From IMG/VR virus record IMGVR_UViG_3300026512_000003, positions 62,001 to 126,000 of that record: a DNA stretch of 64,000 nt. One strand, 5' to 3'. Below are positions 8,851-17,881 of this stretch, one piece after another. Made by a program: the position numbers and the translations under genes. This DNA is from a virus. Positions within the stretch are counted from its first letter, which is position 1, and every line of letters starts with the position of its first letter. The notes under the pieces are model-generated. The model saw only the letters and a program-made list of their open reading frames with translations. It was not told the DNA's origin and searched no databases.

Positions 8851-10075
8851 CGCCAGTCTCTTCAATAACAACAGTTAAAGCTTTCAGAAAAGATGCTTCT
8901 GGCGTAATCCATCTAGCTACAGAGTTTGTTCCTACATCAAATCCTTCTCTATTTAAGAGTGCTTTTTTCTTTGTTAAAGGATTTACATATAAATCAACTT
9001 CTGTTTTTATAACAAAATTGTGCATTTTAACAAGTTGTTCCCCTAACAATTCAATATTCTGTGAAAAAACATTACCTATAACAGCTTTTGAAAAAATCTT
9101 TTTTACAAGTTCTAAGCCACTCGTGTTACGAAGAAAAATGGTAGCTTTACCATATGTATGTCCTCTAAAAAAAATTTGATATGCAGGATATTGTAATTTA
9201 ATATCAGATTCTTGGAGGTCATCACTTTCATAATAATACCCTACAAACTGAAGACTTGAATTTGGAGGAATAGTAAAAGAGATTGCTTGGCTTTCACATC
9301 CTACATATGTTTCCAGAGAATCACACTTTACGCCATTTGTGTAGTTGAACATGTCAAAGTATGCCCATTTTCTTTTTTTAAGTTGTAGAACATCAGCATC
9401 ATCTGTAGTGCTTATTGAAAATGATTTTTTTATAAGAGTTGGTTTCGTTAGAATATCTAAAGTACCAGACACATTTCCACCCATCTTTAAGTTAGCTAAC
9501 AACGATATGTCTTCACCGGTTAATGGAGTATTTTCTAGCTCAAGAACAGGAATATCTTGCTTTAAATTCTCTACAACAAGAGGAGCAATAAATTTGCTCT
9601 TCCTAAATTTCTGTAACTCTATTGATGTTCTTAATAGATTAATACTTGCTCCATAGATACTTCCAAAAGAATAACCATATGTATCTAAAATGCTTCTTGA
9701 AATTTTTCCTATTTCTAATGTTGTCAAAGACATCTTACTCTCAATCAGCCCTACGAGTTCATGAGTTGTTTTTTCTTCTATATTTATCCCCATAGATGAT
9801 GCGAATGAACTAACTATTGTATCTATTGTTGTTTGCGAAATATCGGGGTTGTTTATAGTTTCAGTTAAACTAAAAGGTGTTGTCATTTGTGTGAGGCTAT
9901 AATTGTGAAAAAGCATTACATAAAAAAGGGGTTGTTCTAAAAAATTTTCTACTAAAACACTCTCATCGGTAGTCATATTTTGAGGTAACACTGACTGAAC
10001 CTGACGAACCACATCTGCATGAATAGCCTGCTTCATGTCATCGGAAACAACTAGCTCTAAATCTTTGAGTACCAC
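8834..10075 (-). CDS. Unknown structural-block protein, 413 aa
   Basis: GTG start directly after the TAA of the preceding gene; AGGGA lies about ten bases upstream. Residues 1-160 look helical (Val, Glu, Leu, Ile-rich) and residues 200-380 look beta-rich with aromatic residues (for example YYYES near 280). No recognised motif. The tight packing on both sides places it in the tail/virion operon. I cannot assign a function. Confidence 0.7.
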   Translation of the reverse strand: MVLKDLELVVSDDMKQAIHADVVRQVQSVLPQNMTTDESVLVENFLEQPLFYVMLFHNYSLTQMTTPFSLTETINNPDISQTTIDTIVSSFASSMGINIEEKTTHELVGLIESKMSLTTLEIGKISRSILDTYGYSFGSIYGASINLLRTSIELQKFRKSKFIAPLVVENLKQDIPVLELENTPLTGEDISLLANLKMGGNVSGTLDILTKPTLIKKSFSISTTDDADVLQLKKRKWAYFDMFNYTNGVKCDSLETYVGCESQAISFTIPPNSSLQFVGYYYESDDLQESDIKLQYPAYQIFFRGHTYGKATIFLRNTSGLELVKKIFSKAVIGNVFSQNIELLGEQLVKMHNFVIKTEVDLYVNPLTKKKALLNREGFDVGTNSVARWITPEASFLKALTVVIEETGDVVTL

Positions 10076-11086
10076 TTACATTATCCCTAACATCTTGTCA
10101 TAATTATCTACCTTGCCTGCCACAGAAGCACCTGTTATCCCAGCACCTCCATAAAACATAGCTCTATCTAGACCATTTAATTTTTTTTTAGGGCCTTTTT
10201 TGAAAAGAGACAAAGTGGAATGTCCTATATCCTGTGCTTTGTTTATAGATTTTATTGTACCTTTTGTTGCTGAAAGTGCCCCTTTTCCAAGAGCTCCCAC
10301 TCCAGTCAACCCCCAATTTAATATTTTGGAAGTAAGCATAGCGATAGCTTCTTTGTCTGAACCTTCTTTTAATAGCATATCTAACTGATGAACAGAAGAG
10401 AGGGTGTCGACCATATTTGAATGCTTTTCCCCAGAGAATTCATCTGTAGCAACTTTCGTAAGAACTTGCTCATTCATATTTAATCTGTTCACTATTAAAG
10501 GAAGAGAGTCCACTAGGTCATGTTCCATTGCAACTTTTACTAAGCCTCTAACCTCTTCTTCTGAATTAAGACTGTTTGCTATTTTGTCACAAGCAAAATC
10601 AAGAGTTTCTTTTGCTTTAAATATTAAGCTATTCTCTCTTTTTTTGTTTGTCTCAGCCTGTATGTCTTGAGCTGAAGCTATCTTCGTCATAAGAAATTTG
10701 TCGTCAGCTTCTTTTAAGAGTGTCGTGCTTGAAGATGTTTTTGCTTTAAATCTTTTAGAAGACTGTAATACGAACATATCATCAGTAATAATAAATTCAG
10801 GACGAACACCACTCCCTACATCATCAGAGGCCGTCTTAGTTAAAACAGACGCTGTCTTCTGTATGGAGCTATTAGCAGCACTGTCTGTTGACGACGGAGT
10901 TATAACATCAAAAGAAATATCACCATCTGTGGATTTATCAGCAATTCTACTTAAAAAGAATTGCTTATTTACCTCTCTAGCTAAACTAACCTGATGTGTT
11001 TCATCTAAGGCTGCGGCTTCTTTGCTAAAATCAGTATACGGATCCTCAGAGGACGCTATTTGTATTGCCAATTGTTTAATGTCCAT
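10076..11086 (-). CDS. Virion-block protein with repeated Lys-x-Ala motifs
   Basis: A 336-residue protein, ATG start with AAGGATGAGAG upstream. It contains several copies of a short pattern, hydrophobic-x-Lys-x-Ala-(Ser/Glu/Asp): IQKTAS, LTKTAS, LLKEAD, MTKIAS and, more loosely, LVKVAM and LTKVAT. Residues about 250-336 hold Gly/Ala-rich stretches (GLTGVGALGKGALSATKG and a second one near the C-terminus) typical of membrane-interacting glycine zippers. The same two features recur in neighbouring virion genes (11144-12202, 23494-23862, 24867-25454). An internal or ejected virion protein is the most likely role; this is inference. Confidence 0.7.
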   Translation of the reverse strand: MDIKQLAIQIASSEDPYTDFSKEAAALDETHQVSLAREVNKQFFLSRIADKSTDGDISFDVITPSSTDSAANSSIQKTASVLTKTASDDVGSGVRPEFIITDDMFVLQSSKRFKAKTSSSTTLLKEADDKFLMTKIASAQDIQAETNKKRENSLIFKAKETLDFACDKIANSLNSEEEVRGLVKVAMEHDLVDSLPLIVNRLNMNEQVLTKVATDEFSGEKHSNMVDTLSSVHQLDMLLKEGSDKEAIAMLTSKILNWGLTGVGALGKGALSATKGTIKSINKAQDIGHSTLSLFKKGPKKKLNGLDRAMFYGGAGITGASVAGKVDNYDKMLGIM

Positions 11087-11101
11087 TCTCTCATCCTTGT
11101 T

Positions 11102-11144
11102 GTGTATTCTAGTGTTGCCACCGAAGTGACAACTAAGAATACAC
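11102..11144 (-). terminator. Long intercistronic hairpin
   Basis: GTGTATTCT (11102-11110) pairs perfectly with AGAATACAC (11136-11144), and the inner sequences can extend the stem with a bulge. It lies exactly between the stop of the 352-aa gene and the 336-aa gene in the minus-strand operon. There is no U-run on its 3' side, so it is more likely an mRNA stabiliser, processing site or partial terminator than a full intrinsic terminator. Confidence 0.5.
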
Positions 11145-12202
11145 TAGTTGCGCGCTCTATTGTATCCGTATGCAGCTCCAGCTCCAGCTCCAGCCAAAGC
11201 AGTTCCTGCTAATCCAGCAGCAGCTAAGTATTTGTTCTTTTTGCTAAGATTTCTTAGAGACCCTCTAAGAGATCCTCCTAATTCTTTTGCAGCTTCCGTC
11301 TTACCTTTACTGAGCCCTTCTGTATTACCTATACTACGCCAATGTTTGATAGTATCTTTTCTAGCAGCAGCGGCTGGACTAGTTTTTGCCCTCTTCGCTG
11401 CTTTTTGTTGAAGCTTGTATGCTTCCCTTTGTTCTGGTGTCATTCTGCGTTGAAAGTTTGTCTCACCATTCAGCTTTCGAGCTTTTTGAACTCTAGGAGT
11501 AACTGGTTTCTTTTTCCCAGGAACACTATACTCAGTATTTTTATAAAGCTCACGATTTGCGGCTATTCTTGCTTCTGTATTAGACATATCATTCAAGACA
11601 CCAGCTTCTTTGTCATACGCAATCATCGCATCTTCAGGGTGAACAACTTCTAAATCCATAAGGAAATCTTGAACTTGAGCAAGTTTGTCCTCCATATCAG
11701 CATCAAGATCACTATACTCACTCGCAATTTTTTCACCTTCTTCAGGAGACCCAATATTGTTTAGATCAGTAATTAAAGTAATTGCTGAAACAGGATCAAT
11801 GCCGTTTTCTTCTAAAAACGCATGAGCTTCTGCAACTTTATCTAAGTCTCTGTCAAGGGCAATCTCTTCCATTTGTCCATTTAGAGCTTCAGCCACTTTT
11901 TCATAGTCTTCAACTTCTAAGCCATAAGAAGCTAATTCAGCCATCGCATCTTCATCAGAATAGTTATCACTCGCCATCTTTTCAAAAACATTCACTGCAC
12001 CTAGCAGTGCACTTGGCTCAATTTCTTCTGCAATCTTAATAAGGTTCTCACCTGTGAAAAGATTTCCTTGTGTAAGGTTGTGATGAACGATTAAATCATT
12101 CACAGTCACTCCGCTGTCTTCAGCTACTTTTACCAGTCCGTCAAAATCAGCTGCGGCATCTGAAGCCATAGCAAAACTTTCAACTCTATCATAAAATGTC
12201 AT
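11144..12202 (-). CDS. Virion-block protein rich in Lys-x-Ala motifs, C-terminal glycine zipper
   Basis: A 352-residue protein, ATG start with AAGGA nine bases upstream and its own predicted promoter. The first 200 residues are acidic and helical and hold at least seven copies of the hydrophobic-x-Lys-x-Ala-(Ser/Glu) pattern (LVKVAE, LIKIAE, FEKMAS, YEKVAE, LDKVAE, GEKIAS, YDKEAG). The middle (220-300) is strongly basic. The C-terminus (about 325-348) is an Ala/Gly membrane-type helix followed by RARN. The domain order fits an internal head or ejected protein. No database family is recognised. Confidence 0.7.
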   Translation of the reverse strand: MTFYDRVESFAMASDAAADFDGLVKVAEDSGVTVNDLIVHHNLTQGNLFTGENLIKIAEEIEPSALLGAVNVFEKMASDNYSDEDAMAELASYGLEVEDYEKVAEALNGQMEEIALDRDLDKVAEAHAFLEENGIDPVSAITLITDLNNIGSPEEGEKIASEYSDLDADMEDKLAQVQDFLMDLEVVHPEDAMIAYDKEAGVLNDMSNTEARIAANRELYKNTEYSVPGKKKPVTPRVQKARKLNGETNFQRRMTPEQREAYKLQQKAAKRAKTSPAAAARKDTIKHWRSIGNTEGLSKGKTEAAKELGGSLRGSLRNLSKKNKYLAAAGLAGTALAGAGAGAAYGYNRARN

Positions 12203-12257
12203 TATGCATTCCTTGTGTGTTAAGATTTTTGCGTATTCTCTGTGAAATACTTAAGGT

Positions 12258-12286
12258 ATTGTAACTAAAAGATATGAAAAAAGCAA
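12258..12286 (-). promoter_or_regulatory. Sigma70-like promoter for the 352-aa gene
   Basis: Minus strand TTGCTT (12286-12281), 17-base spacer, TACAAT (12263-12258). Start of transcription would be near 12251, about 50 bases before the ATG at 12202. It lies in one of the few long gaps of the late block and just after an intercistronic hairpin. Confidence 0.5.
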
Positions 12287-12308
12287 TAAATTTATAAGAG
12301 GGTTGTGT

Positions 12309-12335
12309 AATTCCTTGGGAGACTCCCAAGAAATT
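12309..12335 (-). terminator. Intercistronic hairpin after the 277-aa gene
   Basis: CTTGGGA (12314-12320) pairs with TCCCAAG (12324-12330) with a three-base loop, and AATT/AATT extends the stem past one mismatch. It follows the stop of the gene at 12343 on the minus strand. No long U-run follows, so termination may be partial; the promoter at 12258-12286 restarts transcription just downstream. Confidence 0.5.
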
Positions 12336-12342
12336 AAGAGGA

Positions 12343-13176
12343 CTACGCTTCTCTTAAGTAAGAAACACGACAAGTTTTGCCGTCATAATCACCAGAAGTT
12401 GCAGGGACAAGCTTCCATTCAGTAGCAGAATCTCCAGCAGTAACATCAACAACATCAAATGTTCCATCATCTACTTCAACTTCAGCAGTTAACCCTACAA
12501 TAGAACCTAGCACATCATGAGCAACAGTAAAGTCGTCACCAGTAATAGCAAGACCAGTCTCTACTTCCATTACAGTAACAGAACCTTTATTGTCAATAAG
12601 GCTTTTTAATGTCTTTCCTTGCTCAGCAGACAATGGAGCTTCTGTTCCACCAGTTGTAAGATCATCAACAATTGAAGATTTTAAAACTAGAGTATCTGTA
12701 TCAATGTCTTGTCCAAGAATTTGAAGTAATTTCCAACCGTCACCTTCTTTGTACATATATGCAGCTGATTGACCTTCAAAGTCACCTAAATCAGTGTCTC
12801 CTGTAGTATCAAGAACATATGCAATCATTGTTTCAAAAGGATCAGAAATTTCATTTCTTGCATCAATTGTATCAACCATGATTGAATCATCTACAGATGC
12901 AACATAAGATTTAATTTTATCAACAGACCAAGTAGTGTCAGAACCATCAGTAGCAGTATCATCAATCATACCATCAGTAGTCTGCTCTACAGCATCAAGT
13001 CTCGATGTAATATCATCAGAAAATGTTTTAAAAGCAGCAGTAGCCACAACAGTAGTTGCATTGTTAGCATCTAAGACATCACTCAAAGTTGCTTTGATTG
13101 CAGCTTTTTCTAATTTTAATCCGAGCGCAGACTCTAAGCCACTTACGGCCCCTATTCTTCTTCTATGTAAACTCAT
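12343..13176 (-). CDS. Tail-fibre/appendage-like structural protein
   Basis: A 277-residue acidic protein with a strong AGGAGG ribosome site and an extended -10 promoter upstream. Residues about 10-80 look like a helical N-terminal region. Around residue 170-190 is a segment LSAEQGKTLKSLID that resembles the 'lsanqGk.L...i' motif common in phage tail fibre and baseplate proteins. The C-terminal 90 residues are beta-rich with many Val, Thr and Asp, as in small fibre heads. It is probably an abundant virion surface component; the exact position in the particle is unknown. Confidence 0.55.
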   Translation of the reverse strand: MSLHRRRIGAVSGLESALGLKLEKAAIKATLSDVLDANNATTVVATAAFKTFSDDITSRLDAVEQTTDGMIDDTATDGSDTTWSVDKIKSYVASVDDSIMVDTIDARNEISDPFETMIAYVLDTTGDTDLGDFEGQSAAYMYKEGDGWKLLQILGQDIDTDTLVLKSSIVDDLTTGGTEAPLSAEQGKTLKSLIDNKGSVTVMEVETGLAITGDDFTVAHDVLGSIVGLTAEVEVDDGTFDVVDVTAGDSATEWKLVPATSGDYDGKTCRVSYLREA

Positions 13177-13206
13177 GGTTTACCTCCTGTGTTTTTTTGA
13201 AATGTC

Positions 13207-13215
13207 ATTATATCA
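13207..13215 (-). promoter_or_regulatory. Extended -10 promoter for the 277-aa gene
   Basis: TGATATAAT on the minus strand (TG at 13215-13214, TATAAT at 13212-13207), with no clear -35. It lies in the 48-base gap before the ATG at 13176, which also holds AGGAGG. The identical nonamer occurs upstream of the gene at 28579. Confidence 0.5.
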
Positions 13216-13224
13216 CACTTTCTT

Positions 13225-13536
13225 TTAATCTTCTACATTTTCATATACAAACTTTAATTTCAAATAAAGGTTTCTTTTTTTTGTTCCATCTATAGTTGAT
13301 ACATGAACAAAAAGCGTATTTTGCGTTGTTACTATACTTTCGGTATCAAATAAAAAAGTTAGTTGACCGTCGTTCGAATCTGTTGGTTCAACTTGAAGAA
13401 CAAGATCAGTAAGTCCTTCTGAAAAACTCTTTGTTTTATACATAGCTAACATTGAGTTTGTCAGTGTATGCTCTGTATTTTCAAAGGACACGGTAAGCTC
13501 AACAGTGTTTCCGATAGTTATATATTTTGTGATCAT
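13225..13536 (-). CDS. Small beta-rich virion-block protein, 103 aa
   Basis: ATG start with GGAGAG upstream. The sequence alternates short strands (for example YITIGNTVELTVSF and TLFVHVSTIDG) and reads like a single Ig-like or fibre-associated beta-sandwich domain. No catalytic motif. It is placed between two structural genes; a decoration or fibre-adaptor role is possible but not shown. Confidence 0.65.
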   Translation of the reverse strand: MITKYITIGNTVELTVSFENTEHTLTNSMLAMYKTKSFSEGLTDLVLQVEPTDSNDGQLTFLFDTESIVTTQNTLFVHVSTIDGTKKRNLYLKLKFVYENVED

Positions 13537-13548
13537 TATAAACTCTCC

Positions 13549-14874
13549 TTAGTATGGACTATATTGAATACTTGTTGAAAGTATACCATTTTGTGCTATG
13601 ACCGATTGCCCTGTAATAAAATATTTTCCTGAAGGTGGTAGAACAAAGGTAGATTCTTCTGAAAAGCCTCCACTAGAGAAGACACCGGTAGGAATTTCAA
13701 TGGAACTAGTAAAGCTTATCTTTTCAAAGCACTCACCCACTACACCGTCAACAGTAACGCTCATAGGACGAGCTAAAGCAAGAGCTTTCAAGGCAGTTGC
13801 TTTCTGAAGATATTCAAGGAGTTTTACTGTGATTTCCGTAACTACCCCAGAATAATTTTCCACTATTTCTTCAGTTCCTGCTTCCCATGGCTTATTTTTT
13901 TTGGTTATAGCTCCTTTTACAGGCTTGCAAACTATAGGTTTGTTAAGAAAAGTAAGCTCTTGATTAGACAACTTGAATACATCTATCCGGAGCAAAGAAG
14001 GTACAGAATCGACCTGTAAATTTGCTACTTCTCCTACTGCTATAGATCTTCCAAAATCATACTCAAAAGCTTGTGTAAAATAGTGAGCACTTCCTTTCAT
14101 AGAGGAATTTTCCATTATCGCTTGTGTCATATTTGAAGATGCCTGACTATTTGCTAAATCAGAATCTATTATTGTACCTTCTCCAGATAAGTGTAATGTT
14201 TGTGTTTTAGGAAGAGCTCTAAAATCAGTTGACATTGATCCTTCTATTATGTCTTCCATACTGATTTCGCTTTCATTTTCTTTAGGTGAGAACAATCTTA
14301 ACACAAACTTGTCATTTGAAGTTTGGTCTATATATAAATTAAGCCCCCTATACACAGTAGATAAGAAACTTGCTATTGTAAATTTTGTTGTTCGACCAAC
14401 CTGATTTATCATTTCTACTGAAGGCTTAAAAAATTCATCAATATTTTTAAAGAGTTCTATCACTTCTGGATCAGCTACGAAAGTGTAACTAGATTCTCCA
14501 GATATAACGATATCTGCTAAGGTAGATAGTGCAGTATTTATGTCAAGAATGCTATTCCCTAATTGCATAGCTTCTTCAGGCGACATAATTTTATATGGAG
14601 TGTTTACATCTTCTGTTGCAGAAACAATAATCACTTTTTGCAGATCTTGGATAATTGCCGGAATAAAGGTTGCTGCAGAAGTTGTTCCTCCTGTAGAAAA
14701 ATTTGTTCCTGAAGAGGCTAATAAATATCCTTCAGGAGGGACAACCGTTGTTCCAAGAAAACAAGTTACAGAAAGTGTAAAAAAATTTATAATTCCATTA
14801 AAAGTACTTCTTGCTTCTACGGAGATTACTTCTTCTCCTATAACAGACTCAACTAAATCACTCCCTACTCCCAT
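13549..14874 (-). CDS. Unknown structural-block protein, 441 aa
   Basis: ATG at 14874 overlaps the stop of the preceding gene by ten bases. The protein is beta-rich at both ends with a helical middle (residues about 90-180) and a Gly/Ser-rich stretch near residue 50. The last 60 residues again alternate strands and Gly/Ser turns. No enzyme motif. By context it belongs to the tail/baseplate set with the 448-aa protein directly upstream; the two have similar size and style but I see no clear mutual similarity. Confidence 0.7.
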   Translation of the reverse strand: MGVGSDLVESVIGEEVISVEARSTFNGIINFFTLSVTCFLGTTVVPPEGYLLASSGTNFSTGGTTSAATFIPAIIQDLQKVIIVSATEDVNTPYKIMSPEEAMQLGNSILDINTALSTLADIVISGESSYTFVADPEVIELFKNIDEFFKPSVEMINQVGRTTKFTIASFLSTVYRGLNLYIDQTSNDKFVLRLFSPKENESEISMEDIIEGSMSTDFRALPKTQTLHLSGEGTIIDSDLANSQASSNMTQAIMENSSMKGSAHYFTQAFEYDFGRSIAVGEVANLQVDSVPSLLRIDVFKLSNQELTFLNKPIVCKPVKGAITKKNKPWEAGTEEIVENYSGVVTEITVKLLEYLQKATALKALALARPMSVTVDGVVGECFEKISFTSSIEIPTGVFSSGGFSEESTFVLPPSGKYFITGQSVIAQNGILSTSIQYSPY

Positions 14875-16211
14875 TCCACAATCTCCACTATGCTTGTTTG
14901 CATTTTTACTACATCTAATAAATTTTCTACTGTACCAATTGCAGATTCTGTGTTAATAATCATAGGTCTGTTCGAAAATACTTTTTGTGTTTCCGATATA
15001 TATAAAGAGTGATTTTGAGTTACTTTCGTAAAAAGGTCTTCTTTGTGAAAAAGTTGATTATTTTTCAAGTAAAGCAAAACCGAACCGATATTTACAACAT
15101 CTGAAAATGTGAGTGCAAAATCATGAGCTTCAGCATTTTCTATTTTCAGTTGGTTATCTTCAGTGTATACACCTAAAACTCTTTTTAAAGCAACAGGAAG
15201 ATTGCTAATAGTCACATCTACTTCATCATGCAAACCTTTTGAAATTTCCGATACTTCTAATAGATTTGTAGGAACCCCTAGAAGATTTAACATATCGCTA
15301 GAAAAAAGCTGGGTATTTGTTATAGCTGAGCTTGTTTGTGCTATTGTTATGTTTGAAGATAAAAAAGACTGAGCTGTAGATGCTATTTGTTCTAGTAAAT
15401 CCTCAGTACATACAGTATCATCTGAATCTGTTGTCCCTATTCGAATAGGCATCCAATTGCTACCATCCTTAAACAGGCAAACGCTTCCTATATTAGTAGG
15501 AGTAACTAAACTTGTAGAGATAGAACATGAGGTTGCATTAACATTAGAGGCCACCACAAGAGGAATATCGTTAGTAATAGATATGTTGTCATTTGCAACT
15601 GAAACAACATTGCTGATTAACACCTCAGATGAAGCAGATAATGTTTTTTTATCGAGATTAATAGCGCTCATCTTTTTTGCCATTTCCAATGAAACTCCAG
15701 AATTCATATCGGAGCTATCAGAATGAGATATAACCTTCCGTGTAATAAACGGAGCTTTTTTTGTTAAAAAATTGTCTTCATAATATTTAATATCAACAAT
15801 ATCATCATCTTCAAAAGATAAATCTTGAGAGTACATAAGTTCTATTTGAGGACTTGTCTCGTCTTTTTTAATAAAATCTTCTGCTAAATATTCAATTTGT
15901 GAGGTAGTGATTTTTTTTGGGAAAAGTGAGAAATCTGATACTGTAGCATGCTCATTAATTATCAGTTCACCAATTGCGTTCTCAATGTATATTCCAGCTG
16001 GAGCTTCAACTATTCTTGATGTAGGTACAGTATTAAGGATACCGATCTGAATTGATTCTATATCTGTAGAATGCCGAACAAGATTACATGTTGCATTCTG
16101 TCTAGCAAAGATAGTATTATCAATCAGCTCTTGAAGTGACACAGAAACACCTATTGATGAAACCCTTATAAAGTCAACTATAGATTTGTATTTTGTAAAA
16201 TCAAATTTCAT
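14865..16211 (-). CDS. Unknown structural-block protein, 448 aa
   Basis: ATG start with AGGAG seven bases upstream. Rich in Ile, Ser, Val, Asn and Thr, with long beta-type stretches and few aromatic residues; residues 1-30 are predicted helix. No recognised domain. The gene is tightly coupled to both neighbours. Probably a baseplate or tail-surface protein by position only. Confidence 0.7.
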   Translation of the reverse strand: MKFDFTKYKSIVDFIRVSSIGVSVSLQELIDNTIFARQNATCNLVRHSTDIESIQIGILNTVPTSRIVEAPAGIYIENAIGELIINEHATVSDFSLFPKKITTSQIEYLAEDFIKKDETSPQIELMYSQDLSFEDDDIVDIKYYEDNFLTKKAPFITRKVISHSDSSDMNSGVSLEMAKKMSAINLDKKTLSASSEVLISNVVSVANDNISITNDIPLVVASNVNATSCSISTSLVTPTNIGSVCLFKDGSNWMPIRIGTTDSDDTVCTEDLLEQIASTAQSFLSSNITIAQTSSAITNTQLFSSDMLNLLGVPTNLLEVSEISKGLHDEVDVTISNLPVALKRVLGVYTEDNQLKIENAEAHDFALTFSDVVNIGSVLLYLKNNQLFHKEDLFTKVTQNHSLYISETQKVFSNRPMIINTESAIGTVENLLDVVKMQTSIVEIVEWE

Positions 16212-16221
16212 TGAGTACTCC

Positions 16222-16896
16222 TTAAACTTCGGCTAAAACATGCTTATTCAGATCAAAAGTTTGTTGCTCTAAATCAGATGTTTTTTTATATAGATTTCTA
16301 TCTAATGCAGGAAAAGGAAGAGCGCTTTTAAAAATATTAGCTGCTTCTTGGTCCTGTATTCGCATATTATATATTGTGGATGTTTTTGTTCCAGGTCTCA
16401 TAGTGTACCATTTTCCAACTTTAAAGTCACAAGTAAAAACAAAACCCTCGCTGTTATTAATCACTATTTTATCTTTAGATGAAAGAACATAAATAAAGAG
16501 TCTTGTTTTTTTTGGGAAAACCTCAGCTATCCCTTTTGCTTTTGCTTGCTCTTTAGCATAACCTCCTCTTTCAAGTTTTGCTCCGACCGAAGGAAGCTCA
16601 TACACATCTGTTAAATCTTCTTTTGCTAAAATCTTACCTCTTTTTACAGATATTTCATATGTAGAAATAAAAACACCTATGTTGATGTTATCTGCTTTTT
16701 TTGGTGAGGTTAGAAAAAACATTCTTGCATTTTTGTCATACCTCAATCCTGCAATATGTTTAGATTTGTCTTTGTATTCCACATTTCTAACATCCATAAA
16801 ACCAATTATACTTTTTCCTCTAAGTGCTGTTGCTATTCCAGAAGCTTTATCTTTGTAGTACTTAGACAAGCTTGCATTTATTACTATATTCGCCAT
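16222..16896 (-). CDS. Unknown structural-block protein, 224 aa
   Basis: Its ATG overlaps the stop of the 103-aa gene (TAATG), so translation is coupled. The product is basic (many Lys), with strands in residues 25-80 and 120-175 and a C-terminal Gln/Leu helix. No family recognised; a small tail or neck protein is possible. Confidence 0.65.
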   Translation of the reverse strand: MANIVINASLSKYYKDKASGIATALRGKSIIGFMDVRNVEYKDKSKHIAGLRYDKNARMFFLTSPKKADNINIGVFISTYEISVKRGKILAKEDLTDVYELPSVGAKLERGGYAKEQAKAKGIAEVFPKKTRLFIYVLSSKDKIVINNSEGFVFTCDFKVGKWYTMRPGTKTSTIYNMRIQDQEAANIFKSALPFPALDRNLYKKTSDLEQQTFDLNKHVLAEV

Positions 16897-17207
16897 TAAT
16901 ATTCTCCATGTGTATATTTTATTTCAAAAGGGAAAATATTCCCTTTAAAGATATGCTGACATTCGAATAAAATAGAACCATACGATTGAACTGAATTCAC
17001 GACTTTTAGATTTCTTATTCTTAAAATATTGCGTAAAACAACCCCAATATTAGAAACATCAGACAGCCCATACATAAACATGTTTAGTTTCTTTAACTCA
17101 AGAGGTGGTGTTTTTGGCAAAATGCCTTTTTTATTATCGAAACGATCTAAACTTCTTGTATCAGAAAGAACATTTGTCTCATAAAGAGACACTATTTGAG
17201 TATTCAT
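16896..17207 (-). CDS. Unknown small protein, 103 aa
   Basis: ATG start. It contains no motif that I recognise. The C-terminal half (strand-rich, for example GSILFECQHIF) suggests a compact alpha/beta fold. It is one of five small genes (16896-17861) packed between a 224-aa gene and a 1272-aa gene, a position where phages often encode connector or tail-completion proteins. Confidence 0.6.
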   Translation of the reverse strand: MNTQIVSLYETNVLSDTRSLDRFDNKKGILPKTPPLELKKLNMFMYGLSDVSNIGVVLRNILRIRNLKVVNSVQSYGSILFECQHIFKGNIFPFEIKYTHGEY

Positions 17208-17216
17208 TATTGTTCC

Positions 17217-17423
17217 TTAATATTGGTATGTCACTAGCTTTGTCAGCACGCCATACTGATCCCAGTTTTCAATTTCGGACAGTAGCATTTTTTCGGTGTC
17301 TGTGGCAATCAAAGTAAGCAACTCCTCATACATAGCAATGTCATCAGTATCATTTAAGATAAACTGTTGAACTCTTATTCTAGGAGGCTTAGAAGTAAAT
17401 AAGTACTTCTTTACCCAACGCAT
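17217..17423 (-). CDS. Unknown small protein, 68 aa
   Basis: ATG overlaps the TAA of the previous gene by one base (TAATG). The N-terminus is basic (MRWVKKYLF), the middle acidic and helical. Too short for family assignment; the coupled start and shared strand support it as a real gene. Confidence 0.55.
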   Translation of the reverse strand: MRWVKKYLFTSKPPRIRVQQFILNDTDDIAMYEELLTLIATDTEKMLLSEIENWDQYGVLTKLVTYQY

Positions 17424-17623
17424 TATTGTCTTCCAATCTTTTGATCAAGGAAACTAAATAAACGGCTCATATTGGCATATGCTTCTTTGCTGCATCTATA
17501 TAATTTTCTTTTTATTATTTGCAAATCACTTAAAGTGATATTATCGGCTAACCATGCTACTCTTTTTTCCTCAAGCAAATTTCTCATTTTTGTGCAACTC
17601 ATTGATTGTATATCTATTGCCAT
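17423..17623 (-). CDS. Unknown small protein, 66 aa
   Basis: ATG with AGGAG nine bases upstream. Mostly helical, with basic residues spread through it and two Cys. It is coupled to the 68-aa gene downstream. No function can be named. Confidence 0.55.
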   Translation of the reverse strand: MAIDIQSMSCTKMRNLLEEKRVAWLADNITLSDLQIIKRKLYRCSKEAYANMSRLFSFLDQKIGRQ

Positions 17624-17639
17624 GATTACATTCTCCTTT

Positions 17640-17861
17640 TTATTCGACTATAATATCTGCAATTGTCTCATAAAGTCGCTTCGAATGACCTTTTGCTAGC
17701 AAAGAATCACAATGTCCAAGAATATCTCTGTTTGTTATCCCATCTTTTTCAGAAAAAGGTTTTCTTTCACTTGATTTAGTATCCACAAAAAAATTATATA
17801 CTTTTGACAAAGAAGATAATTCCTTTTGAGATAGATTCTGTTGCTGTTTCGCTATTTTCAT
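17640..17861 (-). CDS. Unknown small protein, 73 aa
   Basis: ATG with GGAG upstream. The product is helical and basic at the N-terminus (KQQQNLSQKELSSLSKVYNF). It is packed between the small genes and the 1272-aa gene. No motif recognised. Confidence 0.55.
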   Translation of the reverse strand: MKIAKQQQNLSQKELSSLSKVYNFFVDTKSSERKPFSEKDGITNRDILGHCDSLLAKGHSKRLYETIADIIVE

Positions 17862-17881
17862 AATTTCAACTCCCTACTTAG

